DNA of 64,000 nucleotides. Origin: Pirellulales bacterium (lineage in GTDB: Bacteria; Planctomycetota; Planctomycetia; Pirellulales; JAEUIK01). A program made the position numbers and the translations under genes. Below are positions 1-10,285 of this stretch, piece by piece. The stretch lies in assembly GCA_019694455.1 (NCBI GenBank), contig JAIBBY010000012.1:1-64000 (forward strand), given 5' to 3'. Every line of letters starts with the position of its first letter. Position 1 is the stretch's first letter. The notes under the pieces are model-generated. The model was not told the origin of the DNA. It did not search any database and worked only from the letters and a program-made list of their open reading frames with translations.

Positions 1-1638
1 CCGACCCGTCGCATTGGCCGCCACGGCGCCGGCAACGGGGCGCAGCGCGCCGGCGCGGCCGCGCGGCACGTATTGAAAGCTGTTGTCTGGCCGCTCGACC
101 AGATCGACGATCCAATCGTTGTCGCTCGGCGGCTCGACAATGCCATCCTCTGGATCGGGGCTTTGCCCGCGGAAGTTGCCGGGATCCTTCGGCTTTTCGG
201 CGTAGCTCTCCAGCTCTTCGTCGCCGTCGGGCGCGCGGAACACGATCTTCGGCGGCTCGCCCCCTTGCGTGGGGTCGACCATGAAGATGCCCGACGCCTT
301 CAATCGGCGCTCGCTGTCGCGAATTTTGCGGATGTCGGCGATGTCGCCCGGACGCACGTCAAGGCGGTTCAGCACCGTCATGCGTCGCGTGTGCGGATCG
401 TCGCCTTGAATATGCACGTTGATGGCGCCAATCCGGCAGCGCGCTCCTTCTTCGATCTTGTAAACCAGGTCCACTTCCCCGGGCTGTTCCAGAAACCGCG
501 TCTCGGGCTGAATGGCCGCGAACAGGTAGCCTTTGCGGCCGTACTGCTCCTCGATCGCGGTCACGTCGGCGCTGAGTTTGGTCTGGTTGAAGTAATCGCC
601 GCTGACCAGCGTCATGGGCTCGCGCAGTTGCTCAACGGTGCGTTTGGTGTTGCCGATGAAGTTGACGTTGCGCACCTTGTAGCGCACGCCTTCGCTGATC
701 ACGAACTGCACGGTCGCCCACTCGTGGTCATCGTCGTACATGACCTCCGGGGCGATCTTGGCCTGAAAATAACCGAGCGCGCGATAGTACGCGGTCAGCG
801 CGTCGACATCGGCGTCGACCTTGTCCTTTTCCGCAAAGCCCTTGAAGCCGGCAAAGAGATAGGGAATCCGCAAGAACGGCTTCTTGGTCTGCACAAGCTG
901 CTGCAATCGTCCGTCCGGCGCCAGCTTGGGATCGTTGCCCACGAAGCGCACCTTGCCGACGCGTTGAATCGGCCCTTCGTGGATCATGAACACGGCGCCC
1001 TGATCGCCGGGCTTGGTTCCTTCGGTGGCGGTGACCACGGCACGCGAGTGTCCTTTGTCGCGCAACCATTGCTCGATTTTTCCGCGCGCGTCCTCGACCG
1101 CGTAAGGATCGGCGGAATCACCCGGTTTGATGCCAGATTGCTTGGCCAGGCTTCTGGTCTTCACCTTGCGGTTGCCGGCGTATTTGACATACGCCAGTTT
1201 GGGGCGTTCGATCACCTGGTAGGTCAGCACCACGCCACCAGCCACCTTGGTGTACGTGGGCCGCACATCCAAAAACCGTTTCGAGCCGTGCAGTCGCCGC
1301 ACGTCTTCTTCCACCATCCGCGGGTCGAGCGGACGGCCGCTGCGGGTGCGCACCATGGCGCGGATCTGGTCCAGAGAGTTCTTCGCGTGTCCTTCAATGC
1401 GCACGTCAACGACCATCGGCATCGTGGGGTCGACATACACGGGGCCCACCAGATCGGGATGGACATGCTCACCGCTCTTGCCGCCCATCAATTGCGGCGG
1501 CGGCGCCATCCCACCCGGCCCGCCACCCATTCCCGGCGAGAATTGGGCCCAGGCCGCGCACGGTGCCGCACAATACAGCGCCATGGCCAGCGCGATTGGC
1601 CGCCAGCTTCGCAGTACCGTACCAGGGCGTAATGCCAT
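1..1638 (-). CDS. bamA: BamA/YaeT-like outer-membrane protein assembly factor (3' part outside window)
   Basis: The minus-strand frame is open from an ATG at 1638 to the window edge, giving 546 residues with no stop. The first ~30 residues form a signal peptide (hydrophobic LAMALYCAAPCAAWA, then AQF), followed by a Gly/Pro/Met-rich linker. After it come consecutive POTRA-like repeats, recognisable from segments such as VVDVRIEGHAKNSLDQI, VGKVRFVGNDPKL, KVRNVNFIGNTKRTVEQLR and IGAINVHIQGDDPHTRR. This is the periplasmic chaperone part of BamA/Omp85 proteins, which insert beta-barrel proteins into the outer membrane. The C-terminal barrel is expected beyond base 1 and is not visible. The last visible residues (about 450-546) are acidic and low-complexity. 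A long plus-strand frame over the same DNA is a shadow. The POTRA assignment is firm; calling it BamA rather than another Omp85 member is inference. Confidence 0.85.
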   Translation of the reverse strand, partial: MALRPGTVLRSWRPIALAMALYCAAPCAAWAQFSPGMGGGPGGMAPPPQLMGGKSGEHVHPDLVGPVYVDPTMPMVVDVRIEGHAKNSLDQIRAMVRTRSGRPLDPRMVEEDVRRLHGSKRFLDVRPTYTKVAGGVVLTYQVIERPKLAYVKYAGNRKVKTRSLAKQSGIKPGDSADPYAVEDARGKIEQWLRDKGHSRAVVTATEGTKPGDQGAVFMIHEGPIQRVGKVRFVGNDPKLAPDGRLQQLVQTKKPFLRIPYLFAGFKGFAEKDKVDADVDALTAYYRALGYFQAKIAPEVMYDDDHEWATVQFVISEGVRYKVRNVNFIGNTKRTVEQLREPMTLVSGDYFNQTKLSADVTAIEEQYGRKGYLFAAIQPETRFLEQPGEVDLVYKIEEGARCRIGAINVHIQGDDPHTRRMTVLNRLDVRPGDIADIRKIRDSERRLKASGIFMVDPTQGGEPPKIVFRAPDGDEELESYAEKPKDPGNFRGQSPDPEDGIVEPPSDNDWIVDLVERPDNSFQYVPRGRAGALRPVAGAVAANATGR

Positions 1639-1895
1639 CCAGTGGCTTTCGACGTGTGTGCGGTAGCGCGGGTGCGCAAGAACTAGAAACGACGCCAGAC
1701 TGTCACCCCTCGCGGCGGCCACCGGTCTGCGCGCAAGCTGCGACCGACCGGCGGAGCGCCATAGGGGCGGCTAGAAATATCCGAACCCCCCGCCGTCGGC
1801 AAGGCGAACTTCAGATCGATTGAGTCGTGGCAGTCTGGGCGAACTTCGATGGCCGTTTGCCGTCAGTTCACGCCGCGCTTGCCGCTGAGCGGCCG

Positions 1896-3314
1896 CTAGA
1901 ACGGATTGAATTCTTCAAAACGGGCGGCGGCGCGGTCGGTGAAACGGGTGTACTTGTCTTCCCAATTTAGCTTGACGTCCCCAATCGGCCCGTTTCGCTG
2001 TTTCGCCACGATGATCTCGGCCAGCCCCTTGAGATGCTCCTTGCTGCCGCCGGGCTCCAGCTCGTCGCGGGTGGCGTAATACTCCTCGCGATGAACGAAC
2101 ATCACGACATCCGCGTCCTGCTCAATGGCGCCCGACTCGCGCAGGTGGCTTAGCCGCGGCCGATTCTCCTTGCTCGTTTCCGCCTGCCGATTGAGCTGCG
2201 CCAGGCACAGGACCGGCACCTTGAGCTCGCGCGCCAGCCCCTTCAGCCGCCGCGCGATCTTGGCCACCTGCTCCTGTCGCTGGTCCTTTTGATTGTCTGG
2301 TTCGATCAATTGCAAATAGTCGATCACGATCAGCGACAAACCATTTCGCCGCTTCAATCGCCGGCCAGTGGCCGCGATCTCCGTGACGTTGCGGCTGGGC
2401 GAGTCATCGATATAGAGCGGGGCCTCGCTCAACTCCGCGCTGGCGGCCACCAGTTGCCCACGCTCGGCCGCCGAGATGAATCCGCTGCGAAACTTGCGGC
2501 TGTCGATCCGCCCGTGCGAGCAGAGCATGCGCTGCGCCAACTCCAGACGCGCCATTTCGAGGCTGACGAACAGCACCGGCTTCTTTTCCTTGAGCGCCAC
2601 ATGCTCGGCGATGTTGGTGGCGAAGGCCGTTTTGCCCATGCTGGGCCGCGCGGCCAGGATCACCAACTCCGATTCGTGCAGTCCGCCGGTCATCTCGTCC
2701 AGATCGGCGTAGTGCGACGGCACCCCGGTCGCCCGCCCATGTTCCAGCCGCTTGTCGATGTGGTCGAAGGCCTCGATCAGCACATCCTGCATCGGCTTGA
2801 CTTCGCCCCCCCCTTTTTGATCGTGAATCGCGAAGATTTTTTCTTCCGCGCGATTCAGCAGATTCCGCGGCTCGTCGGTGGGATCGTACGCCTCGCGCAG
2901 AATCTCCGTGCTGGCGTGGATCAACGAACGCAGCGTCGCCTTGTCGGCCACGATCCGCGCATAGTACACCGCGTTGGCCGCGGTGGGCACCTGCGTCAAT
3001 TCGTACAGATAGGCCATGCCCCCGATATAGTCGAGCTCGTTGGCCTGCTTCAGCCGGTCGATCAGCAACAAGGCGTCGACCCGCTTGCCTTGTTCGTGAA
3101 TCGCGACCACATGCTCGAACAGCTTGCGGTTGGCGTCTGAGTAAAAATCGTCCGACTGCACCTCCATCACCACGTCGTCGCACAGCACGGGGTCGATCAA
3201 CAGACTGCCGATCACCCCTTTTTCCGCCTCCAGGTTGTGGGGCGGCAGCCGGTCCAATATCTCAGAGGTTACCCGCGGGCTGGCTTCTTTACGGGGACGG
3301 TTCGCCGTGGCCAT
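1896..3314 (-). CDS. dnaB: Replicative DNA helicase DnaB
   Basis: This 472-residue protein has the standard DnaB plan. The N-terminal domain (about residues 20-130) contains NLEAEKGVIGSLLID and the conserved VPTAANAVYYARIV segment. The C-terminal RecA-like ATPase has the Walker A motif ARPSMGKTAFATN near residue 225, the Walker B region LIVIDYLQLI, and the DnaB signature LSHLRESGAIEQDADVVMF. It unwinds DNA ahead of the replication fork as a hexamer and recruits primase. The ATG at 3314 gives a normal-length N-terminus. The gene lies between the BamA-like gene (257 bp downstream) and purF (197 bp upstream), all on the minus strand, with gaps too long to assume one operon. No intein is present. 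Confidence 0.97.
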   Translation of the reverse strand: MATANRPRKEASPRVTSEILDRLPPHNLEAEKGVIGSLLIDPVLCDDVVMEVQSDDFYSDANRKLFEHVVAIHEQGKRVDALLLIDRLKQANELDYIGGMAYLYELTQVPTAANAVYYARIVADKATLRSLIHASTEILREAYDPTDEPRNLLNRAEEKIFAIHDQKGGGEVKPMQDVLIEAFDHIDKRLEHGRATGVPSHYADLDEMTGGLHESELVILAARPSMGKTAFATNIAEHVALKEKKPVLFVSLEMARLELAQRMLCSHGRIDSRKFRSGFISAAERGQLVAASAELSEAPLYIDDSPSRNVTEIAATGRRLKRRNGLSLIVIDYLQLIEPDNQKDQRQEQVAKIARRLKGLARELKVPVLCLAQLNRQAETSKENRPRLSHLRESGAIEQDADVVMFVHREEYYATRDELEPGGSKEHLKGLAEIIVAKQRNGPIGDVKLNWEDKYTRFTDRAAARFEEFNPF

Positions 3315-3511
3315 AACTTCGCGATCCTTCAGGCGCCATGCTGGCGGCGGTTGCCGCTGCTCCTAGTCCACAACACTTGCCGCATGATAACGCCGGAGGC
3401 ACGCGTCACAAGGAGCGGCGGCGCCAATTGTGCCGCCGGCCGAAATCCACCCCACATCCTGCGCTCTTGACTGCGCCCTTGACCGCGGCGCCAAGTGTCA
3501 AACCGTGCGCA

Positions 3512-5104
3512 CTAATGCGCTTCCACGGCCCTGCGACCGCGATGCCCCAGCTCATACGTGCGGCTGGAGCTTTGCTCGGCGTTGGCCAGCGCAATTTGAT
3601 ACAACTCCTGACCGCACGGCGTGGGATAGCTCCCGGTGATGCACGCCTGACAGAGCTGGTCGCGACCTAGTTGAATTGCCCGCGCGATCGAATCGACGGG
3701 CAAGTAGCGCAGCGAGTCGGCGCCAAGTTGCGCGGCCATCGCATCTTGCGCTGCTTGCGTCAGTTCGTTCCCTTGCAAGAACTTGGGAGCAAACAACTCG
3801 CTGATCGTCGACATGTCGATGCCGTAAAAGCACGGCGCCACAATCGGCGGACACGCCACGCGCACATGAATTTCGCGCGCGCCTCCCAGATCGCGAATGC
3901 GGCGCACCAGGCTCTTGAGCGTGGTGGAGCGCACGATCGAGTCTTCGACCAGCAGCACGCGCTTGCCCGCCAGCACCTCGCGCAGCGGCGTGTACTTGGT
4001 TTCGACCTTGGTCTTGCGGTTGCTGCTCCCCTCGATGAAGGTGCGTCCCGTGTAGCGATTGCGAATCAACCCTTCGCGCGACGGAATTTTGAGCCGATAC
4101 GCCATAGCGTCGGCCGCCGCTTTGCTGGTGTCGGGCACCGGCACCACAATGGTGTCGTCGTCAATCGGCACGTCTTCCAAGCGCGCCAGTTCTTCGCCGA
4201 GCACGGTCCGCGACAGGTACACGCTCCGCCCATCCAGCGTGCTGGCGACGTTGGCGAAGTAAATCCATTCAAAGAAGCAGTGTGCCCGCCGCGTGCTCGG
4301 CACAAACTGCTCGATTTGCAGGCCGGCCGGGGTGATGCTCAGCGCCTCGCCCGGCGCCAACGCGTGAATTGCCTCCGCAGCAAAGCCGAGGTTGAGCAGC
4401 GCCACACTTTCGCTGGCGGCGGCGAACAGCGCGCCGTCGAACGCGTAGCACATGGGTTTGATGCCGAGGGGATCGCGCACCACGCACATATCGCCGAGCG
4501 CATTGAGCATGGCCAAGGAGTAGGCGCCGTCGAACTTGCTGCAAATGTTGCGAAAGATATCGACCATCCGCGGCCGGCGATCGCCCGAAAGCTGATGTCC
4601 TATCTGATGCAGCAAAATCTCGGTGTCGTTTTCACGCGCCAAGTAGTTGCTGCCGTCGCTCAGCAACTGCTCGCGCAGTTCGGCGTAGTTGGCTAGTTGC
4701 CCATTGAAGGCAAAGGCGAACCATTTGTGCTTTTTGAGGTGTGGGCTTTCGTACGGTTGCGCGTAGGATGGCTCCTCGGCGCCGCAGGTGGCGTAGCGCA
4801 CATGTCCGATCGCGGCGCGGCCGGCGTTGTCGCGCATCAGGCTCTCGAATTTGCCGCGATGGCTCATCCGAAAGACCTCGCTGACGCTGCCCAATTCCTT
4901 GTAGGTGTTGAGCAGTAGCTTGCGGTCGGGGTTGTAGGTGGTCATGCCGGCCGAAAGTTGGCCGCGATTTTGAATGTCCAAGAGCATCCGCGGCATCAAC
5001 CGCGAAATCTGGTCTGGACCCTCCGCCGGACAAAGCGGGCTCGGATCGCGACCCGGCAGGTGATAGAGGGCGGCGACGCCGCATTCGTGTCGCAGTTCGC
5101 TCAT
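3512..5104 (-). CDS. purF: Amidophosphoribosyltransferase (PurF)
   Basis: This 530-residue enzyme catalyses the first committed step of de novo purine synthesis, converting PRPP and glutamine to phosphoribosylamine. The Ntn-type glutaminase starts at [14 protein letters not shown]; Cys8 is the expected nucleophile, so a seven-residue propeptide would need removal, as in other propeptide-bearing PurF proteins. Glutaminase features include GHVRYAT and [10 protein letters not shown]. The phosphoribosyltransferase half has the PRPP-binding loop [18 protein letters not shown] followed by [10 protein letters not shown]. Two C-terminal cysteines (CQACITG) might belong to a metal-binding form of the enzyme, but I cannot assign a full cluster. 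It is divergent from proB, with 277 bp between the start codons. Confidence 0.96.
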   Translation of the reverse strand: MSELRHECGVAALYHLPGRDPSPLCPAEGPDQISRLMPRMLLDIQNRGQLSAGMTTYNPDRKLLLNTYKELGSVSEVFRMSHRGKFESLMRDNAGRAAIGHVRYATCGAEEPSYAQPYESPHLKKHKWFAFAFNGQLANYAELREQLLSDGSNYLARENDTEILLHQIGHQLSGDRRPRMVDIFRNICSKFDGAYSLAMLNALGDMCVVRDPLGIKPMCYAFDGALFAAASESVALLNLGFAAEAIHALAPGEALSITPAGLQIEQFVPSTRRAHCFFEWIYFANVASTLDGRSVYLSRTVLGEELARLEDVPIDDDTIVVPVPDTSKAAADAMAYRLKIPSREGLIRNRYTGRTFIEGSSNRKTKVETKYTPLREVLAGKRVLLVEDSIVRSTTLKSLVRRIRDLGGAREIHVRVACPPIVAPCFYGIDMSTISELFAPKFLQGNELTQAAQDAMAAQLGADSLRYLPVDSIARAIQLGRDQLCQACITGSYPTPCGQELYQIALANAEQSSSRTYELGHRGRRAVEAH

Positions 5105-5381
5105 GCGTGGTTGACCGCCGCCATCCTGGGGCGGGTCCGTGGGGGAGGTGAGGGAACCTGCGGCCGGAATGGATTGTCCAAACCGCGATGGAAGCCGCCG
5201 CTCATTCGATTGTAGGAAGCAACGCCTTTTGACTCAACTTGCCGAGCGTGGTTGCGACGCTCGAACGCGGCAAATCCGCCACAATCGGGCCAGAATCGCG
5301 GGGCTACTGGCCACCGGCCGCCGGACCGTTATCGTATACGAACTTGCCCGCTTCCAATTTCCGCGTCGCGCATCTGCTCAC

Positions 5382-6518
5382 ATGGCCGATCTCGTTCGTC
5401 AAGAAATCGCCGCCACGGCCCAACTGGTGGTCATCAAGATCGGCACCCGGCCGCTGACCAACGATCAAGGGACGCTCGACGAGCGCCGCGTGCATGCGTT
5501 GGCCGAGGAAATTCACGCCGCCATGCAGTCGGGCAAGCGGGTGGTGCTGGTCAGTTCTGGCGCGGTGGGCGCCGGCATGGGGCAACTCGGCCTCAAACAG
5601 CGGCCCACCGACCTGGCCACCTTGCAGGCGGTGGCGGCGGTCGGTCAAAGCTACCTGGTGCAGGCCTACGAACGCGCCCTGCGAGCCCACGGCCGGCACG
5701 CCGCGCAGATTCTCCTCACGGCGGAGGATTTTGACGACCGCACTCGGTATCTCAACATTCGCAACACCATCGCCGCCCTGCTGCATCTGGGCGCCGTGCC
5801 GATCATCAACGAAAACGACACCGTGAGCGTGGAGGAACTGCGCACCACGTTTGGCGACAACGACCGCCTGGCGGCCATGGTCACCAATCTGATGCGCGCC
5901 TCGCTGTTGGTCATTTTGAGCGATGTTGACGGCCTTTACGACCGCGACCCCACTGACCCGACGGCGCAGGTGCTGCCGACCGTCACTCAACTCGACGAAT
6001 CGATCGCCGCGCTGGTGAAAGACCGCCAGACTGGATTAAGCAAAGGGGGCATGGCCAGTAAGCTGGCCGCCGCCAAGATGTGCACCGCCGCCGGCGAGAG
6101 CGTGATCATTGCCAGCGGCCGTAGCGACGGCGTCATCTCGCGCATTTTGCGCGGCGAGTCGGTCGGCACGCTGTTTCTGGCACAAGGCGCCGCGCTGCGC
6201 TCGCGCAAACGCTGGATTGGCTACACGGCCCAGCCACGCGGCTATCTGATCGTCGACGACGGCGCCCGCCAGGCGATCACCGCCCAGGGACGCAGTCTTT
6301 TGGCGATTGGCGTCCGCGACTGCGCGGGCGACTTCCACAAGGGAGACCTGGTGGGGCTGCGCGATTTAGCGGGCGTCGAGTTCGCCCGCGGACTGTGCAA
6401 TTACTCGTCGTCCGAAATGGCCCGCATCAAGGGACTGAAGAGCGACGCCATCGCCGCGGCGCTGGGATACAGTCCTTATCAGGAAGTCGTGCATCGCGAC
6501 AACATGCACGCCTTATAG
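5382..6518 (+). CDS. proB: Glutamate 5-kinase (ProB)
   Basis: The enzyme phosphorylates glutamate to start proline synthesis. The ATG at 5382 gives 378 residues, normal for the PUA-containing form; the frame is open 81 codons further upstream, but that part has no family resemblance. The amino-acid-kinase domain shows VVIKIGTRPLTND, LVSSGAVGAGMGQLGL, INENDTVSVEE, FGDNDRLAAMV and LLVILSDVDGLYD. GGMASKLAAAKMC forms part of the active site. The C-terminal PUA domain (about residues 275-360) begins RKRWIGYTAQP. It is convergent with typA, with 23 bp between the stops. No proA is adjacent. Confidence 0.95.
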   Translation: MADLVRQEIAATAQLVVIKIGTRPLTNDQGTLDERRVHALAEEIHAAMQSGKRVVLVSSGAVGAGMGQLGLKQRPTDLATLQAVAAVGQSYLVQAYERALRAHGRHAAQILLTAEDFDDRTRYLNIRNTIAALLHLGAVPIINENDTVSVEELRTTFGDNDRLAAMVTNLMRASLLVILSDVDGLYDRDPTDPTAQVLPTVTQLDESIAALVKDRQTGLSKGGMASKLAAAKMCTAAGESVIIASGRSDGVISRILRGESVGTLFLAQGAALRSRKRWIGYTAQPRGYLIVDDGARQAITAQGRSLLAIGVRDCAGDFHKGDLVGLRDLAGVEFARGLCNYSSSEMARIKGLKSDAIAAALGYSPYQEVVHRDNMHAL

Positions 6519-6541
6519 CCAGGACAACAAGGGAACGCGGG

Positions 6542-8368
6542 CTAGGCCATGATCGACGCCCGCGCCCGATTGGCGCGACGGCGATCCGCCTCGCTGAGCA
6601 GAATCTTGCGCAGCCGCACCTTGGTGGGCGTCACCTCGACCAGTTCATCTTCTTCGATGTACTCGAGCGCCGCCTCCAGTGTCAGGATGCGTGGCGGCTT
6701 GAGGATGATGTTGCGGTCGCTGCCCGAGGCCCGCATGTTGGTCAGCTTCTTTTCCTTGGTGGGATTCACGTTCATGTCGTCACTGCGGCTGTTTTCGCCC
6801 ACGATCATCCCCTCGTAGACTTCCTCGCCCGGCGCGATGAACATCTCCGCGCGGTCTTGCAGGCCATCGAGCCCGAAGGCGACCGCCTTGCCGCCGACCA
6901 TCGAAACCAGCACGCCGTTGGCCCGCGTCGGAATATCGCCCACCAGCATTTGATACCCCTCGAACCGATGGTGCATGATCGCGTTGCCTTGGGTCGCGTT
7001 CAAAAGCCGAGTCCGCAGACCGATCAGTCCGCGCGCGGGGATCGAAAACGCCACATGAGCGAATTTGCCGCGCGTCGACATCTCGATCATCTGGCCGCGC
7101 CGCGCCCCCACCAACTCCATCACCGAGCCCAATTGCTCGGGCGGAACTTCCACGATCAGCGACTCGAACGGTTCCTCCGTCACCCCCTCGTGCACGCGGG
7201 TAATCACGCGCGGCTTACCCACAGACAGTTCAAAACTTTCGCGCCGCATCGTCTCGATGAGCACCGACAAGTGCAACAGGCCACGGCCCGAGACCAGAAA
7301 GCTGTCGGTCCCTTCCAGCGGCCGCACCTGTAGGGCCACGTTGCGCTCCAGTTCGCGGTAGAGACGTTCGCGTAGATTGCGGTTGGTGACGAATTTGCCC
7401 TCGCGTCCGCACAGCGGCGACGTATTGGCGGAAAACACCATCTCCAAGGTGGGCTGATCGACTTCCAATCGCGGCAAAGCCACGGGCCGCTCCACGTCGG
7501 CGATAGTGTCGCCAATCTCCACGGTCTCGATGCCGATCACCGCGCAAATGTCGCCGGCCGTCGCCTCTTCGACCGCCGCCCGCCCCAGCTTGTCGAAGAC
7601 GTCGACGCTCACTGCCCGCTGCGTGCTGGTGCGATCATCCGATTGCAGCAGCGCCACCTGCTGCCCTTTGCGGAGCCTGCCCGACTGGATGCGGCCAATG
7701 CCAATGCGGCCTACATACTCCGACCACTCGAGCGTGGTGACCAAGAGTTGCAATGGCCCGTCGGGGTCGACCTCTGGTCCCGGAATGCGCTCCAGCACCA
7801 GATCGAGCAACGGGTGAATCGACTCGCTCGGCTGATCGGGATCGTGCGTGGCGAAACCGCCGCGGCCGCTAGCGAACATGTACGGAAAATCGGCCAGGTC
7901 GTCATCGGCGTCGAGTTCCAGAAACAGGTCGAACACTTCGTGCAGCGCCTCGTGCGGGCGAGCGTCGGGGCGGTCGATCTTGTTGATCACCACAATAGGC
8001 TGTAGCCCACACTCAAACGCCTTGGAAAGCACGAAGCGCGTTTGCGGCATCGGCCCTTCGGCCGCGTCGACCAGCACCAGCGCGCCGTCGGCCATCCGCA
8101 GCACGCGCTCGACCTCGCCGCCAAAGTCGGCGTGGCCCGGGGTGTCGATCAGGTTGATCTTCACCCCTTTGTAAAGCAGCGCGATGTTCTTGGCCAAAAT
8201 CGTGATGCCGCGCTCGCGCTCCAAATCGTTGGAGTCCAAAATGCAGTCGCCCACCAGTTGGCTCGCCCGATACTCGCCGCTTTGCCGCAGCAGGCAATCG
8301 ACCAGGGTTGTCTTGCCGTGATCGACGTGGGCAATGATCGCGATATTCCGAATGTCGCTACGACGCAT
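6542..8368 (-). CDS. typA: Ribosome-associated translational GTPase TypA/BipA
   Basis: This 608-residue protein has the full BipA architecture. The GTPase domain shows [15 protein letters not shown] (G1), [11 protein letters not shown] (G2), [16 protein letters not shown] (G3) and [10 protein letters not shown] (G4). It is followed by an EF-Tu-like domain 2 ([20 protein letters not shown]), EF-G-like domains III and V, and the BipA-specific C-terminal domain with [20 protein letters not shown], a diagnostic segment. BipA binds the 70S ribosome and helps 50S assembly under stress. The ATG at 8368 starts [15 protein letters not shown], as expected. It stands alone, with 241 bp separating it from the MFS gene upstream. 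Confidence 0.96.
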   Translation of the reverse strand: MRRSDIRNIAIIAHVDHGKTTLVDCLLRQSGEYRASQLVGDCILDSNDLERERGITILAKNIALLYKGVKINLIDTPGHADFGGEVERVLRMADGALVLVDAAEGPMPQTRFVLSKAFECGLQPIVVINKIDRPDARPHEALHEVFDLFLELDADDDLADFPYMFASGRGGFATHDPDQPSESIHPLLDLVLERIPGPEVDPDGPLQLLVTTLEWSEYVGRIGIGRIQSGRLRKGQQVALLQSDDRTSTQRAVSVDVFDKLGRAAVEEATAGDICAVIGIETVEIGDTIADVERPVALPRLEVDQPTLEMVFSANTSPLCGREGKFVTNRNLRERLYRELERNVALQVRPLEGTDSFLVSGRGLLHLSVLIETMRRESFELSVGKPRVITRVHEGVTEEPFESLIVEVPPEQLGSVMELVGARRGQMIEMSTRGKFAHVAFSIPARGLIGLRTRLLNATQGNAIMHHRFEGYQMLVGDIPTRANGVLVSMVGGKAVAFGLDGLQDRAEMFIAPGEEVYEGMIVGENSRSDDMNVNPTKEKKLTNMRASGSDRNIILKPPRILTLEAALEYIEEDELVEVTPTKVRLRKILLSEADRRRANRARASIMA

Positions 8369-8609
8369 GCGTTGCTCAAACCAGAAAAGAGGACCGGAAG
8401 CACGGCGGCACAGGCCGACGCGCTAACGAAGGGCGGGAACATGCCGCTTGAGACAGAGGGCGTTCGCTGGGAACTTCCGTGAGCGAACCCAAGCGGCGTC
8501 AGGTGGGCAGTAAAATATAGTATCAGGCCAGCCCGCAATAGGCCATGCCAGTCAAAAAACCGCCCCCAGGCCACAACTGGCGACCACGCGACATGGCCGG
8601 TGTGTCTCG

Positions 8610-10013
8610 TCACGCCGCATTCGATTCCACCAACTCGGCGGCCAGCCTCGTCGGCTCGTGCCGGCCGCTGGCCAGCGATCCGCCGCGGACGGCCGGGTCG
8701 ACGCGCAGGCTCCGCCCGGCAACCGCCGGCCAGCTTGGCGCCGCCTGCGCATTGCCGGCGCCGGCCGGCGTCGGCACGCGCATCAGCAATGTGACCGAGA
8801 CCAGTCGACACACCGAAGACGCCGCGAACACCGCCAGATAGGCGCCGTAATTCTGCCCTAGCGCCGCCAGCAGCAGGCCGCCCCCCAACGAGCCGACTAC
8901 CGTGGCCAACGAGTTGGCGAAGTTGTACGCCGTGAGCATGCTCACACGATCGCGCTCGGGAATGGCGTCGAACAGCAACAAGAACATGGCCAGTTCGTAG
9001 GCCGACCAGCACACGCCCGACGCCGTTTGCACCAACATAAGATACGGAAACGACCGCGAGACGACCCACAGCGACGCGATCGGTATCACCCCCAGACCGC
9101 CGCACCACATTAAAGCTCGCGCGCCATGCCGCTGGGCGACTCGCCCCCACAACGGAGCAGCGGCGATCTTGGCAATGTACGAAACGCTGACCAGCGCGGC
9201 GTAACCCGCATAGGGCAGATGCAGTTGCTTGAGCATGAATGGGGCGAAGTACGGCCCCGACACCTGCACCGAGGCCTGAATCGCGATCAGATACACCAGC
9301 AATCGCCCCTCGCTGGAACCGCGAAACCGCGCCACGATGTCTTTGGTGGCGAGCCGGTGATGATGTAACCCGCGCAACTCGGTCTGCCGAGCCAGACAGG
9401 CGGCCGAACCGAGTCGCGAGATCATCGCCAAGGCGAACACCGCGGCAAACGTGATGAGCACGGCGTTCCAATGCGCCGCGGCCTGCAGCGCGCACCCCGC
9501 CAGCAAGAAACCGGCCAATAGCGCCCCCTGACTGGTGCGCGTTCGCAGCGCGAAGTAGCGTGACCGCAACCGCGTTGGCACCAGCCGCCCCACCCAGGTG
9601 TTCCAGGCTGGCATGGTGGCCATCCCAGCGCCCCAATAAAGGCCAATCGCCAAAAAGAGCCCGGCTGGGTGAATAGCCCCTACGGTCGCCGCGTAGGCCA
9701 ACGGCGCGAACGACAGCGCTTGCAGCGCCGCGCAAAGCACGACCCACTTGCGATACGAACCGGCGAGGCACACGCCGCGCGGCGCCAGCAATTGCAACAC
9801 CGCCCCCAAGAACAACGGCACGGTCGTCACCAGACCGCTCGCCGCCTGCCCCACGCCAATCGCCAGCGCGAACGGCGCGAAGTAGTTCTCCCCCATGCCG
9901 ACCATGGCGCTATGCAACGCGCCGTCGGCGCGGATCGCCAGCAGGTTGTGTCGCAGCGTCGACGGTTGAGCTTGGCTCTCGACCCGAGAAGTTGGCGAAG
10001 CGATGGAAATCAC
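8610..10013 (-). CDS. MFS-type membrane transporter, substrate unknown
   Basis: This polytopic protein of about 467 residues has roughly twelve hydrophobic segments arranged as two halves, the MFS pattern. Transmembrane stretches include AIGVGQAASGLVTTVPLFLGA, YLMLVQTASGVCWSAYELAM and FANSLATVVGSLGG. A basic loop (RLVPTRLRSRYFALRTR) sits where MFS proteins carry the loop 2-3 motif. The start is uncertain: the frame runs to a TTG at 10085 and an ATG at 10079, but the first ~24 codons look non-coding and none of the candidates has a good ribosome site. I prefer the GTG at 10013 (MISIASPTSR). A proline/arginine-rich cytoplasmic tail follows the last helix. The substrate cannot be inferred from neighbours. 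Confidence 0.75.
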   Translation of the reverse strand: MISIASPTSRVESQAQPSTLRHNLLAIRADGALHSAMVGMGENYFAPFALAIGVGQAASGLVTTVPLFLGAVLQLLAPRGVCLAGSYRKWVVLCAALQALSFAPLAYAATVGAIHPAGLFLAIGLYWGAGMATMPAWNTWVGRLVPTRLRSRYFALRTRTSQGALLAGFLLAGCALQAAAHWNAVLITFAAVFALAMISRLGSAACLARQTELRGLHHHRLATKDIVARFRGSSEGRLLVYLIAIQASVQVSGPYFAPFMLKQLHLPYAGYAALVSVSYIAKIAAAPLWGRVAQRHGARALMWCGGLGVIPIASLWVVSRSFPYLMLVQTASGVCWSAYELAMFLLLFDAIPERDRVSMLTAYNFANSLATVVGSLGGGLLLAALGQNYGAYLAVFAASSVCRLVSVTLLMRVPTPAGAGNAQAAPSWPAVAGRSLRVDPAVRGGSLASGRHEPTRLAAELVESNAA

Positions 10014-10285
10014 GGTCTTTGACGCGCGCAGGCAAATTAAATCGGTTCGATTCGCCGGCCATGCGCTCGCTGGTCGCATCCGCAAACAGCGGGCGTGGCC
10101 GTGGATGTAACCAATCGGCAGATTGCGCCCGCCAGCCGCTCTATGAGACGCTTTTAATGCGCGCCAGAAGCGTGCGGTCTAATTCCTTCGCGGCGCTAGC
10201 GGCCCCAGAGGTATTCATCCGGGCAGCGCGAGGCAAGAAAGGGACGAACGCCAATGCGGCCTTTGCGCTCAGAATCATGCGGTTG

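Noticed and set aside
73-1632. 519-codon plus-strand frame across the BamA-like gene
   Set aside because: The translation has no recognisable domain, while the opposite strand encodes a signal peptide and POTRA repeats. It is a GC-bias shadow.
3671-4696. 341-codon plus-strand frame inside purF
   Set aside because: It is antisense to a clear PurF and has His/Arg/Ala-rich non-protein-like composition.
8161-9771. 536-codon minus-strand frame overlapping TypA and the MFS gene
   Set aside because: It overlaps two genes with clear families in other frames and has no hydrophobic or domain pattern.
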